Part shown: positions 44,106 through 53,612 of the stretch, one piece after another
Layout of the letters: each line of letters starts with the position of its first letter
Numbering within the stretch: the first letter of the stretch is position 1
Assembly (NCBI RefSeq): GCF_900128505.1
Contig: NZ_LT669941.1
Location: forward strand, 278,516 to 342,515
Direction of reading: 5' to 3'
From: Parabacteroides timonensis
Lineage (GTDB): Bacteria > Bacteroidota > Bacteroidia > Bacteroidales > Tannerellaceae
Length of the DNA stretch: 64,000 bases
Translations under genes and position numbers: made by a program
The notes under the pieces: model-generated
What the model was told of the DNA's origin: nothing
Database searches by the model: none
The model's input: the letters and a program-made list of their open reading frames with translations, nothing else

Positions 44106-44666
44106 TTAATACCTTTTCTTCAGATATGTATGTATTTTCTTATATGCCGTCGCAATATGAGCTTCCACTGTTTTCTGTGATATTTCCAGTAGTGTTGCGA
44201 TCTCTTTTTGCTTAAGCCTGTCGGATAGAAACAATCTGAATACCTCCCTGCATTTATCCGGTAATGAATTGATTGCCTTCTGAACAAGTTCCCGTTCCTC
44301 CTGATCCAGCAGTTTCGACTCAGGGTTATTATTATCTGAAATTACTTCTACATGATACAGTTCCAGTGGATCTTTATCCGGTTCGTTGGTCCGGCGGATA
44401 TAATGTAGTGCCTGGTTCTTTACAGAAGTATACAGGTAACTTTCTATATTTTCTATTTGATCTAATGTCTCTCTTTTCTTCCATATAATGAAGAAAACGT
44501 CGGAGACAGCCTCCTCTGCCTGCTCTTTCGACGACAGGTAGTAAAATGCATGATGGAACAATTGCTGATAGTACATGTCGAAGAGCAGACGAAAAGCTTT
44601 TTCGTCCCCCTTGGCGATATTATCAATCAGGGAAGATTTAGTGTATCCTCTTGTCCTAAAATTCAT
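44106..44666 (-). CDS. ECF RNA polymerase sigma factor (PUL 2)
   Basis: A 186-residue ECF sigma factor. Region 2 is RLLFDMYYQQLFHHAFYYLS with EQAEEAVSDVFFIIWKKRET; region 4 is SLPDKCREVFRLFLSDRLKQ followed by KEIATLLEISQKTVEAHIAT. It is transcribed away from the FecR gene at 45108, unlike PUL 1, where sigma and fecR are in line. Divergence from fecR across 441 bp still suggests a pair. A possible -7 box (TACATTTG, minus strand, 44948-44955) would give a long leader. Confidence 0.92.
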   Translation of the reverse strand: MNFRTRGYTKSSLIDNIAKGDEKAFRLLFDMYYQQLFHHAFYYLSSKEQAEEAVSDVFFIIWKKRETLDQIENIESYLYTSVKNQALHYIRRTNEPDKDPLELYHVEVISDNNNPESKLLDQEERELVQKAINSLPDKCREVFRLFLSDRLKQKEIATLLEISQKTVEAHIATAYKKIHTYLKKRY

Positions 44667-45107
44667 ACGTTTAGAGTTCAGTGGTTTACCTCGATACTAA
44701 AGAAAAAAAGTAGTTTTTACAGGAGTAAAGATACGTCTTTTCTTTTAAGTGAAGTTTGTTCTCTCTGTTTTTAATGAAATAATTAACAAGGGTATATTCT
44801 TGTATATTAAATGCATATAAGGAGAGTTTTGACGGTAAGCTTCTGTAATTCATAAGGCAGTCTTGTTTGTGTTACCCGGAAATTCCCCGTCCGGATAGAA
44901 CATAAAGAACATGAGCGTTTGTTGCCTATTGCTTTTTAAGCACGAAACAAATGTATATAAAAAAGCCGAAAAGCCGAAAGGTGTATCTTTAAGCCTGTTA
45001 TTTTATATCCTATTTCTTTAAATGTTAAAAATGAACTTCCTTATTAGGGTTTTTTCTCAGAGCTGTCATCTATATATGTGAGTGAGATAATTATATAAGT
45101 AATAAAG
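44667..45107. other. 441-bp AT-rich gap between divergent sigma and fecR genes of PUL 2
   Basis: No gene-like frame is visible. It contains a possible minus-strand -7 box at 44948-44955 (CAAATGTA on the plus strand), a small TGCTT/AAGCA hairpin near 44928-44944 and short A-tracts. No 22-bp array was found. Regulatory signals for both PUL 2 arms must lie here. Confidence 0.4.
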
Positions 45108-45992
45108 ATGTCGAATATAAAAAACAGAAAAGACGAAGAGATAAAAAGACGCATTCAGTTCAAGCCGGTAGAAACAGAACCGGATGTCGTCTACAATAAA
45201 ATGTGGCAACGGATCATGAACTCTGATACGATTATAATGGGCGTATCATCCGTTTGGAAATATGCATCCATTGCAGTATCCATAGCCTTATTGGTCGTTT
45301 CTTCTTTTTTATATAAGATACATACCGAACCCAGACCATTGGCCTATATGGAAGTAGCCTCGATGGTCGGTTCTAAAACCCGGGTTCTTTTGCCGGACAG
45401 CACAATCGTCTGGTTGAACGGCAATTCGTATATCCGGTATCCCGAAGTTTTTGATGAGAATACACGGCAAATAGAATTGATAGGGGAAGCGTTTTTTGAT
45501 GTGACTGAGAATAAGGAAAAACCTTTTATCGTAAACCTGGAAGGCATGCATGTACAGGTGTTGGGTACGGAATTCAATATCCTGGCAGATGCAAACTCAG
45601 GTGTGATTGAGACCACGCTGATAGAAGGATCGGTTGCATTATTTAACGAACAAAACAGTAGTCCGACGGCCGACAGGATATTAGTTCCCGGCCAGCAGGC
45701 ACTGTTTGACAAACAGAGTGGAAGTATCGAAGTTCGTCCCGTCAGGACTTCTTCTTATACTTCGTGGATGACAGGTGACTTCTTTTTTGAAAAAATCACA
45801 TTCGGAGAGATCCTTAGTGTATTGGAGCGTTCTTTTAGTGTGAAGTTTCATTTGAAAAACGAAGCTATAAAAGAGGTATTCCTAACGGCACAATTTACGC
45901 ATAAGGAGTCACTGGAGGAAATCTTGTCTATTCTGCAAATCTCAATGCGATATAAGTTTGAGATAAAGGATAGGGATGTGTATATCAGATAA
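45108..45992 (+). CDS. FecR-type anti-sigma factor (PUL 2)
   Basis: A 294-residue inner-membrane signal transducer. A short cytoplasmic region (1-45), membrane helix at about 48-67 (YASIAVSIALLVVSSFLY), FecR domain (RVLLPDSTIVWLNGNSYIRY, IELIGEAFFDVTENKEKPFI) and C-terminal STN-like domain (DFFFEKITFGEILSVLERSF). Its partners are the sigma factor at 44106 and the SusC at 46160. It is shorter at the N-terminus than the PUL 1 copy and lacks the palindromes found there. Confidence 0.93.
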   Translation: MSNIKNRKDEEIKRRIQFKPVETEPDVVYNKMWQRIMNSDTIIMGVSSVWKYASIAVSIALLVVSSFLYKIHTEPRPLAYMEVASMVGSKTRVLLPDSTIVWLNGNSYIRYPEVFDENTRQIELIGEAFFDVTENKEKPFIVNLEGMHVQVLGTEFNILADANSGVIETTLIEGSVALFNEQNSSPTADRILVPGQQALFDKQSGSIEVRPVRTSSYTSWMTGDFFFEKITFGEILSVLERSFSVKFHLKNEAIKEVFLTAQFTHKESLEEILSILQISMRYKFEIKDRDVYIR

Positions 45993-46025
45993 ATAATTGT
46001 TGAACCTTAAAATCAATTGAAGACC

Positions 46026-46083
46026 ATGAACAGTACGTAAACAACGGTAAAAAAATTGGGAATGCTACCAACATCCCCAATTT
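46026..46083 (+). promoter_or_regulatory. susC leader element of PUL 2: mini-ORF plus hairpin
   Basis: A five-codon frame ATG AAC AGT ACG TAA (46026-46040) is followed by AAAAAAATTGG and a hairpin at 46053-46083: an 8-bp lower stem (AAATTGGG/CCCAATTT), an A-C mismatch, a 3-bp upper stem (ATG/CAT) and a 7-nt loop. The architecture is the same as at 33924-33983, with stem pairs changed on both sides. The susC ATG follows 76 nt later. Confidence 0.65.
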
Positions 46084-46159
46084 ATGCTCTAAGCGCAGAT
46101 CATTTAAGTAAACGGCAACTACCAATTGCCATAAATAATCAACTAGATTTTGCAAATGT

Positions 46160-49100
46160 ATGAATAAACATTTAATTAGAGTGTTTCGTGGGGCAAAAAG
46201 CTCTATGAATGAGGGAAATATTTCTCATAAGACACGCGATCAAGTTTTAAGAATTACGAAATTAGCCTTATTGTTCCTCTTTGTTTGTTTATGGGAAACC
46301 ACAGCAGCATCTTCTTATTCCCAGGTAACAAAATTGAACCTTGAAGTGAACGGAACGATCCTCCAGGTATTGAAATCCATTGAGAACCAGTCGGAATTTA
46401 CCTTTGTCTATAAGCTGGATGAGGTGAACCTCGATGAGAACGTATCCGTCGATATGAAAAATAAATCTATTAATGAAGTATTGGATGCCCTGTTACGTGA
46501 CAAATCGTTGGGATACAGGATTACGGACAGGCATATTGTTTTATTTAAAAAAGAAAAGGAAGAAGTAAAACAAGTGTCACAAGACAATTCGATCGTGACT
46601 GGAACGATTGTCGATGACTTCGGTGAGCCCATAATCGGTGCCAATGTCCTTGTAAAAGGGGAATCGGGTGTGGGTACGACAACAGATATGAGGGGTAAGT
46701 TTTCTTTAGACCTGAAAGATGTCAAATCTCCTGTATTGGTTATTTCTTTTATCGGTTATACTACACTGGAAGTGGTAGTCGGCAGTAAAACGACGCTGAA
46801 TATAACCTTGAAGGAAGACTCAAAAGCATTGGAAGAAGTAATCGTTATTGGTTATGGTACCAATTCCAAACGTAATCTTACTTCCGCTGTATCTACTGTG
46901 GATGCCGAGAAAATCAAGAACGTTCCCGTTCCCAATATCACAGACGCATTGGCCGGACGTGCTGCCGGTTTGATCGTTACCCAGGCGGGGGGTGGTCTTG
47001 GTAAAAAGTCTACCATCTCTATTCGTGGTGGTGGAGAACCAATTGTAGTTATCGATGGATTTATTTCTAAATATGAAGATTTTGTCAACTTGAATACAGA
47101 CGATATCGAGTCGATGTCTGTATTGAAGGATGCCGCTGCTGCCGCTGTATACGGTGCCCGTGCAGGGGATGGTGTATTGGTTGTAAAAACAAAGGGAGGT
47201 TTGAAAGGACTTCGCGTTGATTACTCTTTCAACCAAAGCTGGAGTGAGCCTACTTATCTGGAAAAGAAGCTGGGCTCGTATGACAGAGCTCTATTCGATA
47301 ACACCGTACGTGATTTGTATGGTCTTGAAAGACGTTGGACCGATGAGGAACTGGATAAGTATCGTACCGGTTCTGATCCATACAACTATCCGAACGTAGA
47401 CTGGCAAAAGTTGATGCTTCGCAATTTTGCACCGGAAAGCAAACACTCTCTGGCAGTGCGTGGTGGTTCCGAGTTTAATAAGTATTACGTCTCCTTTCAG
47501 GCTTACGATCAGGGATCGATGTATAAGGGGAGTGCCGAAAGTTACAAGCGTTATAACCTTCGTATGAATGAAACTTCTGAGTTTAAAGACCTGGGATTAA
47601 CCCTGAACTTCGGTTTAGATGGATATATATCCAATATGAAGACTCCTCGTTCCCAATATTCCAGCGGTTATTGGCATACCTGGGGGCATATTCAGAACAA
47701 AAGTCCTATGGAATTGGCACAGAATCAAGATGGACAGATTTATATCGGTTATGACAATCCTTTGGCAGAGATCTCATCCGAGTCGGGATATTTAAAATCA
47801 GACTTTAAAATGGTAACCGGACTGTTCAATGCAGACTGGAATGTGAAAGGTGTAGAAGGCTTGAAACTGAAAGTAAGCGGTAATTATCGATTTGGAATGT
47901 CCGATTCCAAATCATGGACAAAAACCGCACCGCAGTATGACCTGGAAGGAAATAAAGGGCCTGATTACCCGGTTAGCTTACAGTATAGCACATATAGCTA
48001 TCGCATGTGGACCATGCAGTATTTTGCAGATTATAGCCGTTCCTTTCTGGATGAAACACATAATGTTTCTGCCACAATCGGTTATGAGCAGAGTTATGCA
48101 TTTGAACGTGGATTTAACGCTTTGCGTAAGAATTATATATTCATGATCGATCAGATGGGGGCAGGACCCTCCGATACGATGGAAAATGGTGGCAGGGAAT
48201 TTGAAAGCGGCCGTGCCGGTTTGGTAGCTAGAGCCTCCTACAACTATAAAAAGAAATATTACATTGAAGGTTCTATGCGTCATGACGGTAGCGACTTGTT
48301 TCCGAAAGATCGTCGCTGGGGTAACTTTTTCGCTGGTTCACTGGCATGGGCTGTATCCGAAGAGTCTTTCTTTCAACCGTTGAAAGATCGTAATATTCTG
48401 AACTTCTTTAAGCTGCGTGCTTCTTACGGACAAACAGGTTTGGACTCCGGAGTTGGTGCTTTTAGTTACTTGACCTCTTACGGACTTAACGAAAGAGGCT
48501 ATGTATTAGATGGAAAGATCGTTCCGACTTTCAGCGAAGGTGCTTTGATCAGCGATGATATTACCTGGTATACCCGTAATACATTTGATATAGGTTTCGA
48601 CTTCAATTCACTGGGTGAACGTTTAGCTGGTAGTTTCGACTATTTCTATATGAAAACGACCGGTTACCTGACTTCTCCTTCGAACGTGAGTTATGCCGAT
48701 CCGCTCGGTCTGGCTCTTCCGAAGGTTAAATCGAATGGGGAGCACCGTCGTGCCGGTTATGAGTTCAACCTTTCCTGGAAAGATCATTTCGGAGATTTCA
48801 ATTATGAAGTAGGAGCAAACTTTACCTATTTCGACCAGTTGGTATCCAGTGCCTGGGACGAAGATTTGGCAAGCCAGAAAAATCCATATAGACGTTCCGT
48901 ACAGCAGACTGGAAACTGGGGTAACGGATTTACGAACCTGGGATATTATCAGAGCTCGGATCAGACTTTAAATTTACCTCGTCGCGATGGTTCATCGAAC
49001 CTGGTTGCCGGTGATATTATCTATAAGGATATGAACGGTGACGGTTTTATCGATGACAACGACCAATGGCGTATCGGTAAAAATAGTTTCCCACGTGGTA

Positions 49101-49582
49101 ACTATGGTATTTATGCCAACCTGTCTTATAAAGGTTTTTCTGCCAATATTCTGTTCCAGGGAGCAACTTCCCGCGATATGTATCTGGATGATGTGGTACG
49201 TGGACAGTCGACCGGAGGATATACGATGGTTTATCCTTATCAATTGGATTATTGGATGCCGGATAATACGAGTGCAAAATATCCGAGAATAGCAATGAGC
49301 TCCAATGTCAATGGAAGTAACAACTATCAAACCTCTGATTTTTGGTTGGTGAATGGCCGTTATATCCGTTTGAAATCATTACAGTTCGCTTACGACTTCC
49401 GTACGAAGCTATTGAAGAATGTGAAGTGGCTTTATAAATGCCAGGTCGTGTTAAGCGGACAGAACCTGTTCACGATTTCTCCTGCAACCAAATATGGCTT
49501 CGACCCTGAAAACGGTAGTACCAATAACTACGACTACCCCGTGCAACGTGTGTATGCCGTTAGCGTGAACCTTGGATTTTAA
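46160..49582 (+). CDS. SusC-type TonB-dependent outer-membrane transporter (PUL 2)
   Basis: A 1140-residue outer-membrane transporter. Domains in order: long basic leader with signal helix ending near residue 55 (ETTAASSYSQ), STN signalling domain (about 57-130), carboxypeptidase-regulatory-like domain (about 147-225, VTGTIVDDFGEPIIGANVLV), plug (LEEVIVIGYGTNSKRNLTSA, ALAGRAAGLIVT, SIRGGGEPIVVIDGF) and barrel ending in VSVNLGF. The plug loop after SIRG is shorter than in the PUL 1 protein, an ordinary variation. An ATG at 46205 would remove 15 residues of the leader. It signals through the FecR at 45108 and works with the SusD encoded 23 bp downstream. Confidence 0.95.
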   Translation: MNKHLIRVFRGAKSSMNEGNISHKTRDQVLRITKLALLFLFVCLWETTAASSYSQVTKLNLEVNGTILQVLKSIENQSEFTFVYKLDEVNLDENVSVDMKNKSINEVLDALLRDKSLGYRITDRHIVLFKKEKEEVKQVSQDNSIVTGTIVDDFGEPIIGANVLVKGESGVGTTTDMRGKFSLDLKDVKSPVLVISFIGYTTLEVVVGSKTTLNITLKEDSKALEEVIVIGYGTNSKRNLTSAVSTVDAEKIKNVPVPNITDALAGRAAGLIVTQAGGGLGKKSTISIRGGGEPIVVIDGFISKYEDFVNLNTDDIESMSVLKDAAAAAVYGARAGDGVLVVKTKGGLKGLRVDYSFNQSWSEPTYLEKKLGSYDRALFDNTVRDLYGLERRWTDEELDKYRTGSDPYNYPNVDWQKLMLRNFAPESKHSLAVRGGSEFNKYYVSFQAYDQGSMYKGSAESYKRYNLRMNETSEFKDLGLTLNFGLDGYISNMKTPRSQYSSGYWHTWGHIQNKSPMELAQNQDGQIYIGYDNPLAEISSESGYLKSDFKMVTGLFNADWNVKGVEGLKLKVSGNYRFGMSDSKSWTKTAPQYDLEGNKGPDYPVSLQYSTYSYRMWTMQYFADYSRSFLDETHNVSATIGYEQSYAFERGFNALRKNYIFMIDQMGAGPSDTMENGGREFESGRAGLVARASYNYKKKYYIEGSMRHDGSDLFPKDRRWGNFFAGSLAWAVSEESFFQPLKDRNILNFFKLRASYGQTGLDSGVGAFSYLTSYGLNERGYVLDGKIVPTFSEGALISDDITWYTRNTFDIGFDFNSLGERLAGSFDYFYMKTTGYLTSPSNVSYADPLGLALPKVKSNGEHRRAGYEFNLSWKDHFGDFNYEVGANFTYFDQLVSSAWDEDLASQKNPYRRSVQQTGNWGNGFTNLGYYQSSDQTLNLPRRDGSSNLVAGDIIYKDMNGDGFIDDNDQWRIGKNSFPRGNYGIYANLSYKGFSANILFQGATSRDMYLDDVVRGQSTGGYTMVYPYQLDYWMPDNTSAKYPRIAMSSNVNGSNNYQTSDFWLVNGRYIRLKSLQFAYDFRTKLLKNVKWLYKCQVVLSGQNLFTISPATKYGFDPENGSTNNYDYPVQRVYAVSVNLGF

Positions 49583-49605
49583 TCACTAAATTAAAGAATA
49601 GACTT

Positions 49606-51465
49606 ATGAAACTAAAAAATATAGTATCATTAGCATCCTTAGCATTTTTACTTGGAGCAGCTTCCTGTAATGTGTTGGATACTCAGCCCTTTGAAAGTTA
49701 TGATGAAGCAACCGTATGGGGGGCTAAATCGACGGCTGATGCTTTTGTTACCGGGACGATGAGTGATATAATGTATGGTTATATAAACGGAAACCAGACC
49801 AATTGGGAAGAACGAACCAGCAATGCCGTACATTCAAACGGTGGTAACGGAATTGTTCGTGAACAGATCGACCGGTATAATGGTGATGGTGGTTTTGGTG
49901 ATTTCGGAAGCATTCGCCGTTGTAACCTGATTATTGAAAAAGCAACGGAATATGCAGGACAAGGGCTTTCTGATGCAGAGTCTAAAGATCTGGTTGCAAA
50001 AGGTAAGCTGTTGCGTGCATTAACGTATTACCGTCAGGCCCGTACGATGGGACGTTTTGTATGGGTAGACCGTGTATTAGCTCCGGCGGATACCGCCAGT
50101 AATGGGCTTATGATGTCTACAACAAAAACAACGACCGAGAGTTATACCTATATCCTGAACGATATAGACGCTGCTATTCCGGATCTTCCAACCTCTGTTA
50201 AAGCAGGTGAGTTATCCCGTAATATGGCCTATGCATTCAAGTCGGAGATTGCTTTGCAGGCAGCCGCCTACGAAACCGATGCAACTAAGAAGCGTGAGTG
50301 GCTGAAAGCCTCTATTGCGGCTGCTGACGCCGTGGAAGGTGCTTCTCTGGGTACGGATTTCGGTAGTATCTTCAATGAAAAAGACCGTTATTCCAGCGAG
50401 ATCATTTTTGCAGTTTATCGCGATAAAGCGAATACAAATACGGACGCTATTGCTCCGTTACAGAATGTAATGCCGAATACGAACAACGACAACCTGGTCA
50501 AGAACGGTTGCGGTCCGTTGTTCCAGACCAATGGCGGACAACCTTTCATCGGTTGGTTATGGTGGGCACCGACACAGAACCTGGTAGACGGTTACGAAGT
50601 GCTAGACGAAGCTACCGGTCAGGGTGTTGCCTGGAACGAATCCACTCAATTCAAGAATAACATTACACTCGTTCAGGGATCGGCTCCGGATTGGGCGATC
50701 GACCAGGAAAAAGCGGAAGTGTTGTTCTATGGAAATGCAAAGAGTGACAAGTCGGTCAGTGAGATCATGTACAGCAACCGCGATGCCCGTTTCTACGGAA
50801 CATTTGCCTATGACGGATGTACCTGGTGGAATGAGGATATTTATACGACGGTAAACGGTAACCTATGGCGTAAATCAAACGGTAATCTGGGTCCTCATAT
50901 GGGCTTGTCGAATTACTATTGGAAAAAGGGTGTATACAACGTTGAACCCCGTGTGCTGGCCGGTACCCCGACAGACTATCATTATGTAGTAACCCGTTAC
51001 GGTCGTGTGCTACTGAACAAAGCCGAAGCCATCTTATGGCTGGCGGGAATGGGAGAGGGCAATTATTCGGATGCCGTAGCTCTCTGCAACCAGACTCGTA
51101 CCGTTCACGCTAAATTACCTGCAAAGCAAATCAATAACCTGCAGGAAGCATGGAACTTCTACAAACAGGAGCGCCGTTGCGAACTGCCGATGGAGAACGA
51201 TTACTACTGGAGCCTCTTACGTTGGGGTAAGCACGGAGGATATGCCAATAACGGTGTAGCACCGGGTGGAAAGATCGCAGGGTTTACAGAACAACCGACT
51301 TACGTAGAGATCACGAAAGACCGTAAATCATTCTATATCGGTAAAGTAACGCATGGCGACCATGATGACCGTCAATTCCGTGAAGACCGTCGTTACTTGT
51401 TCCCCATCCCACAAGGACAGATCGACCGTAACGCTAATTTAGGTCCTCAGAATCCGGGTTGGTAA
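49606..51465 (+). CDS. SusD-type glycan-binding lipoprotein (PUL 2)
   Basis: A 619-residue RagB/SusD-family lipoprotein, longer than most (usually 500-600). Lipobox LLGAASC gives Cys22, followed by NVLDTQPFESYDEATVWG. Typical elements are RRCNLIIEKATEYAG, KLLRALTYYRQARTMGRFVW and the late YKQERRCELPMENDYYWSLL. It forms the surface lid of the SusC at 46160. Confidence 0.94.
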   Translation: MKLKNIVSLASLAFLLGAASCNVLDTQPFESYDEATVWGAKSTADAFVTGTMSDIMYGYINGNQTNWEERTSNAVHSNGGNGIVREQIDRYNGDGGFGDFGSIRRCNLIIEKATEYAGQGLSDAESKDLVAKGKLLRALTYYRQARTMGRFVWVDRVLAPADTASNGLMMSTTKTTTESYTYILNDIDAAIPDLPTSVKAGELSRNMAYAFKSEIALQAAAYETDATKKREWLKASIAAADAVEGASLGTDFGSIFNEKDRYSSEIIFAVYRDKANTNTDAIAPLQNVMPNTNNDNLVKNGCGPLFQTNGGQPFIGWLWWAPTQNLVDGYEVLDEATGQGVAWNESTQFKNNITLVQGSAPDWAIDQEKAEVLFYGNAKSDKSVSEIMYSNRDARFYGTFAYDGCTWWNEDIYTTVNGNLWRKSNGNLGPHMGLSNYYWKKGVYNVEPRVLAGTPTDYHYVVTRYGRVLLNKAEAILWLAGMGEGNYSDAVALCNQTRTVHAKLPAKQINNLQEAWNFYKQERRCELPMENDYYWSLLRWGKHGGYANNGVAPGGKIAGFTEQPTYVEITKDRKSFYIGKVTHGDHDDRQFREDRRYLFPIPQGQIDRNANLGPQNPGW

Positions 51466-51495
51466 TAGATGATTAATCATTAATACAAATGAATT

Positions 51496-51984
51496 ATGAA
51501 AAAGAATATGATAAAACTGATGAAGAGTAGCCTGTTGTTAATGCTTGTTCTGGTATGTTCATCTTGCCTGAAAGGAAATATGGACGATCTGCCAGCTTTT
51601 GAAGAAGCCAATATCACGGATGTGAAGTTTGACTTTCGTTATAAAGATCCGACAGATGAATGGATCAACGGAGAACCGGTCGTGAAAGTTGTCACTCTGA
51701 CTGTAGCCGACAAGGTGATCAATGCGGAAGCCGGAACAATCACCTGTACGGTCACTGTACCTCCTGCCGACGGTCCTTTTACGGAAGTGATCCGCAGCAC
51801 GGTAGCTTTGACCAATCTGGTAGGAAAATTCAACCTTTCCACAGCCGCAATCATTGCCCCGCAGGACGGTGCTCCTACGTTGGGATCACCCGGCGACTTC
51901 TCTGCTACACGCAGATATTTGGTAACGGCTGCTAACGGTACGAAGAAAGACTGGACTATCCAGGTCACTGCATTAAATAAGTAA
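51496..51984 (+). CDS. Small PUL-encoded surface lipoprotein (DUF5018-like)
   Basis: A 162-residue lipoprotein with lipobox VCSSC (about residue 24). The rest is beta-rich and looks like an Ig-like sandwich, ending in RRYLVTAANGTKKDWTIQVT, a pattern seen in DUF5018-type proteins of other SusCD loci. Its place directly after susD suggests an extra surface glycan-binding role. The family name is tentative. Confidence 0.7.
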   Translation: MKKNMIKLMKSSLLLMLVLVCSSCLKGNMDDLPAFEEANITDVKFDFRYKDPTDEWINGEPVVKVVTLTVADKVINAEAGTITCTVTVPPADGPFTEVIRSTVALTNLVGKFNLSTAAIIAPQDGAPTLGSPGDFSATRRYLVTAANGTKKDWTIQVTALNK

Positions 51985-52014
51985 GTATATTTATCCCTTA
52001 GATCTGAAATCCTG

Positions 52015-52055
52015 AGGCTGTCCGCTACCTGTATGGGGACGGACAGCCTTTTCTC
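52015..52055 (+). terminator. Terminator between the PUL 2 binding proteins and its enzymes
   Basis: AGGCTGTCCG (52015-52024) pairs perfectly with CGGACAGCCT (52040-52049), followed by a short T-rich tract. It probably gives graded expression of the enzymes relative to susCD. Confidence 0.75.
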
Positions 52056-52076
52056 TGTAAATAAACGAATGTAAAA

Positions 52077-53591
52077 ATGAAGAAGATGAAAAAGACTCAG
52101 ATTTGGTTCTTGTGTTTGGTCTGTCTGTTTGTCTGTCCGTCCTTGTTCTCCCAGGGGCTATCCCAGGAGTCGTGGCGGAATATCTCCGGTGAAAAATACG
52201 ACTGGACAAAGACAATGCGTCCCGAACAACCCTACATGCACCCGTATCATCAGATGCAACTGATGAAGATCATGCTGTCCTATCCCGACGAAAAGGGAGA
52301 TCCCGTTCTATGTTATACCTTCGAACAAGTCCTGTCGTTGGTCAAACAGATGGATGCTGTTACGCGGGGATTACCGAAGACCCTCTATCTGGTCGGTTGG
52401 CAATACAAAGGCCATGACGATAAATACCCAGCCTGGTTTGAAGTGAACAACACCTTGAAAAGAGACTGCGACGCTACCGGACGTGAGTCGTTATTGTGGT
52501 TGGTAGAAGAGGCCAGAAAGTACAACACCTACATCAGTGTCCACGTGAATATGACGGATGCCTACGACGACAGCCCCCTTTGGGACGAATACCTGTCGAA
52601 AGGTTTCATATCCCGCAATACCGACGGAACCCCGATGCAGATCGGTGTATGGAATGGTCGCAAAGCCTATCAGATTTGTTATAAGAACGAGTGGGAGAGC
52701 GGCTATGCCGTCAAACGGATCGACGCTTTACTGGAACTGTTGCCCTTTCTGAAGGATGCCGGATCGGTCATGATCGATGCCTTCTTTGTGCGTGACAATC
52801 CCTATGAGAAGATTTCATGGGAAGAGGAAGAAAACTACCAGCGCAGGATATTCCGCTATTTCAGGGGAAAAGGAATCGATGTCACCCACGAAAGCTTTAA
52901 CCGCCTGCGGGAAGGCAAAGACCTGTTTATCGGTGTGAGTCCCTGGTACCTGTGGTTTGAAGCGACCGAAGCCGATTATATGAAATACCCCGCATACCTG
53001 ACGACCGGTGGAGCCTCCTACTTATTCGCCAGGCAGTTCCCCGACCTGACTAAAGAACAACTCCAACTGGGCTTCCTTTTCGGTATGAGCGGACGGGGAG
53101 AGGATTGTTTCGGTAACCTGGAAAACGGTTCGTTACCCGACGTGAACTGGATCGACAAATACCGTTACCAGTTCTACACCGGAACGCTACCTTATTTCTA
53201 CCTGAACCGTTACAAGCGGGAGAACCTGACCGGAAAAGGAGAAAACCGTATTGCCCATTACAACGACGATCTGACCGTCTCGCTGAAAGACTCGACCATC
53301 ACCCACCATAAACGGTTGTTGAGGGATCACGACGATCTCTTTATGCCCGTACTCTGGCGTGCCGGCCGTGAATATATGGCCTATTCCGTCAAGGGGTACG
53401 CAGATAAGAGTTGGCAACTACCACCCGACTGGTCGGACGTATACAGCGTGGATATTTATAAAATAACCCCTTCCGGTATCTTCTATAAAACAACGGTTAC
53501 CTGTGGGGACGGAACCCTTCGCCTTTCCTTAGAACCGGATGAAGCCGTATCCGTATTCCCGTCCACCGGACGTTATAAATCCGATTTGTAA
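52077..53591 (+). CDS. Compact GH101-like putative glycosidase, paralog 1 of 3
   Basis: A 504-residue exported protein (signal peptide to about residue 26). The barrel core has TRGLPKTLYLVGWQYKGHDD at about 98-117, YNTYISVHVNMTDAYDDSPL, and the candidate catalytic pair Asp234 (MIDAFF) and Glu272 (DVTHESF). This layout resembles the catalytic barrel of GH101 endo-alpha-N-acetylgalactosaminidases, where a VDVYG aspartate and a later IEWG glutamate act, but the flanking domains of the 1000-residue GH101 enzymes are absent. Two paralogs lie at 56999 and 58748. The N-terminus has an extra segment (SQESWRNISGEKYDWTKTMR) compared with paralog 3. Substrate unknown, perhaps an alpha-linked N-acetylhexosamine. 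Confidence 0.72.
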   Translation: MKKMKKTQIWFLCLVCLFVCPSLFSQGLSQESWRNISGEKYDWTKTMRPEQPYMHPYHQMQLMKIMLSYPDEKGDPVLCYTFEQVLSLVKQMDAVTRGLPKTLYLVGWQYKGHDDKYPAWFEVNNTLKRDCDATGRESLLWLVEEARKYNTYISVHVNMTDAYDDSPLWDEYLSKGFISRNTDGTPMQIGVWNGRKAYQICYKNEWESGYAVKRIDALLELLPFLKDAGSVMIDAFFVRDNPYEKISWEEEENYQRRIFRYFRGKGIDVTHESFNRLREGKDLFIGVSPWYLWFEATEADYMKYPAYLTTGGASYLFARQFPDLTKEQLQLGFLFGMSGRGEDCFGNLENGSLPDVNWIDKYRYQFYTGTLPYFYLNRYKRENLTGKGENRIAHYNDDLTVSLKDSTITHHKRLLRDHDDLFMPVLWRAGREYMAYSVKGYADKSWQLPPDWSDVYSVDIYKITPSGIFYKTTVTCGDGTLRLSLEPDEAVSVFPSTGRYKSDL

Positions 53592-53612
53592 TACCTTGTA
53601 AAACAAAAACCC

